Shown in pieces: positions 6,070-6,799 of a DNA stretch of 6,799 nt. The number at the start of each line of letters is the position of its first letter. Position 1 is the first letter of the stretch. The position numbers were made by a program, and so were the translations under genes. The DNA is from an uncultured Phaeodactylibacter sp. (GTDB taxonomy: Bacteria > Bacteroidota > Bacteroidia > Chitinophagales > Saprospiraceae). Under the pieces are notes generated by a model. That model ran no database searches. It worked only from the letters and a program-made list of their open reading frames with translations, and was not told the origin of the DNA. Location of the stretch: NCBI GenBank assembly GCA_913062745.1, contig CAJXXJ010000213.1, positions 1 to 6,799 on the forward strand. The letters are read 5' to 3'.

Positions 6070-6799
6070 CTACGAGCGCAGCTGCTCCACTACCCGCTCC
6101 GCCAGCATGTGTTTAGTGCTTTGCGAAAGCCGTACGCGCTTTACCGGTTTATTCCAGGCCTCTGCCTTGGCTGCCCATACGTGGAAGTTCCCTTCCTGGT
6201 CTTTTTCGCAGTAAGCGCCGAGCGGCATTTGACAGCCACCGTCCATCAGATTGAGGATTTTGCGCTCAATGTTGGTCCGCTCTGCGGTATCGCTCTGATG
6301 GATGTGGCGCAGTATGCGGCGGGTCTCCTTGTCTTCCGTACGCACCTGCCAGGCAAGTACGCCCTGTGCAGGAGCAGGAACGAACTCCCGGGGGTTGAAC
6401 TTGATGACCTCAAACTCCTCTTCCAGCACGATGCCGAGGCGGGTTGCGCCGGCTTCCAGCAGCACGCGGGCCTGATCGGCGGTTTTGATGCCGCCACTGG
6501 CCTTCACGCCCATGCTGTCGCCCACCACCATGCGCATCAGCGACACCACATCGGGGTCGGCCCCGGTGGTGGTGTATTCGTCGCGCTTGTCCATGGAAAA
6601 GCCGGTGCTCGTTTTCACGAACGCGGCCCCGGCCATGCGCGAGAGCAGGCAGCCGAGGATGATGGCGTCGGCGTCGAGCTTGCAGGTCTCGAGGATGACC
6701 TTCACCGGCACGTCACCGGCGGCGGTGACCACGGCGGTGATGTAGGCGTGCACCTCGTGCAGGCGGCCTTCGAGCAGGTGCCCCACAGGGATGACCATG
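6070..6799 (-). CDS. deoC-hemC: Chimeric ORF: deoxyribose-phosphate aldolase N-part joined to hydroxymethylbilane synthase C-part (5' end outside window)
   Basis: The frame is open to the window edge; 242 residues are visible from the Met at 6798. Residues 1-122 are DeoC, which splits deoxyribose 5-phosphate: VKVILETCKL (32-41), FVKTSTGF (60-67) with Schiff-base K62, and GVKASGGIKT (97-106) with K99. The first Met sits in the DeoC (D)MVIPVG strand, so it is internal; the last edge base fits a preceding GAC (Asp) codon. Residues from about 123 are HemC, which polymerises porphobilinogen for heme: EFVPAPAQGVLAWQVR (138-153), AERTNIERK (172-180) and MDGGCQMPLGAY (185-196), where C189 would carry the dipyrromethane cofactor. 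The DeoC phosphate-loop end and the HemC N-terminal two-thirds, including its catalytic Asp, are both missing. Neither activity looks possible from this polypeptide. A misassembled contig end, or a recombinational scar, is likelier than a true fusion enzyme. Confidence 0.8.
   Translation of the reverse strand, partial: MVIPVGHLLEGRLHEVHAYITAVVTAAGDVPVKVILETCKLDADAIILGCLLSRMAGAAFVKTSTGFSMDKRDEYTTTGADPDVVSLMRMVVGDSMGVKASGGIKTADQARVLLEAGATRLGIVLEEEFEVIKFNPREFVPAPAQGVLAWQVRTEDKETRRILRHIHQSDTAERTNIERKILNLMDGGCQMPLGAYCEKDQEGNFHVWAAKAEAWNKPVKRVRLSQSTKHMLAERVVEQLRS
6433..6456 (-). other. DeoC/HemC junction segment
   Basis: Codons for EAGATRLG (residues 115-122 of the chimeric ORF). DeoC proteins end their last β-strand with EAGATR(I/L)G. 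HemC proteins have an LxxAGxxRLG block (AAAGLKRLG in the E. coli enzyme, from memory) at the matching distance before PAxxQG. The segment is thus shared by both families, and the switch falls in or beside it. By hand count, G+C is about 58% over 6070-6420 and about 66% over 6481-6799, so composition changes near the same place. Confidence 0.6.

Noticed and set aside
1..6799. CRISPR array, insertion sequence, attachment site or defence island
   Set aside because: No regularly spaced repeats, transposase motifs, terminal inverted repeats or defence genes other than the toxin-antitoxin pair were seen.

Overview
The window looks like chromosomal DNA of a Bacteroidota bacterium, possibly of the Saprospirales type. 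Three things suggest this. Shine-Dalgarno sequences are missing before almost all starts. Two intergenic gaps hold promoter-like pairs of the Bacteroidota form (TTG, 20-nt spacer, TAnnTT). The HemC-like and glycosyltransferase protein sequences have the look of that phylum. The assignment is by inspection only. Most of the window is about 55-60% G+C.

Layout: the 3' end of a family 2 glycosyltransferase enters on the + strand (1-555). Every other gene is on the - strand. An AT-rich island (661-1200, about 39% G+C by hand count) carries a ParE/RelE-type toxin and its overlapping antitoxin. Next come a DASS/SLC13 anion symporter (1295-2767) and a GT4 glycosyltransferase (2770-3924), 2 bp apart and probably one transcript, with a U-tract terminator after the symporter. 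An A-type iron-sulfur carrier (4169-4495), a short-chain dehydrogenase/reductase (4556-5311) and a GNAT acetyltransferase (5476-5976) follow as small units with their own promoters or terminators. The window ends in a partial ORF (6070-6799): its N-terminal half is deoxyribose-phosphate aldolase and its C-terminal half is hydroxymethylbilane synthase.

The genes do not form one pathway. The two glycosyltransferases point to surface polysaccharide or glycan assembly. The Fe-S carrier and HemC fragment belong to cofactor synthesis, and the toxin-antitoxin pair is accessory. I do not see a convincing new multi-gene system. The strongest oddity is the DeoC/HemC chimera. It lacks essential parts of both enzymes, coincides with a G+C step from about 58% to about 66%, and joins at a peptide motif the two families share, so a misassembly or a recombinational scar is more likely than a working bifunctional enzyme. 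The second is an 18-bp hairpin after the Fe-S carrier gene whose pairing is complete only in the - strand RNA.
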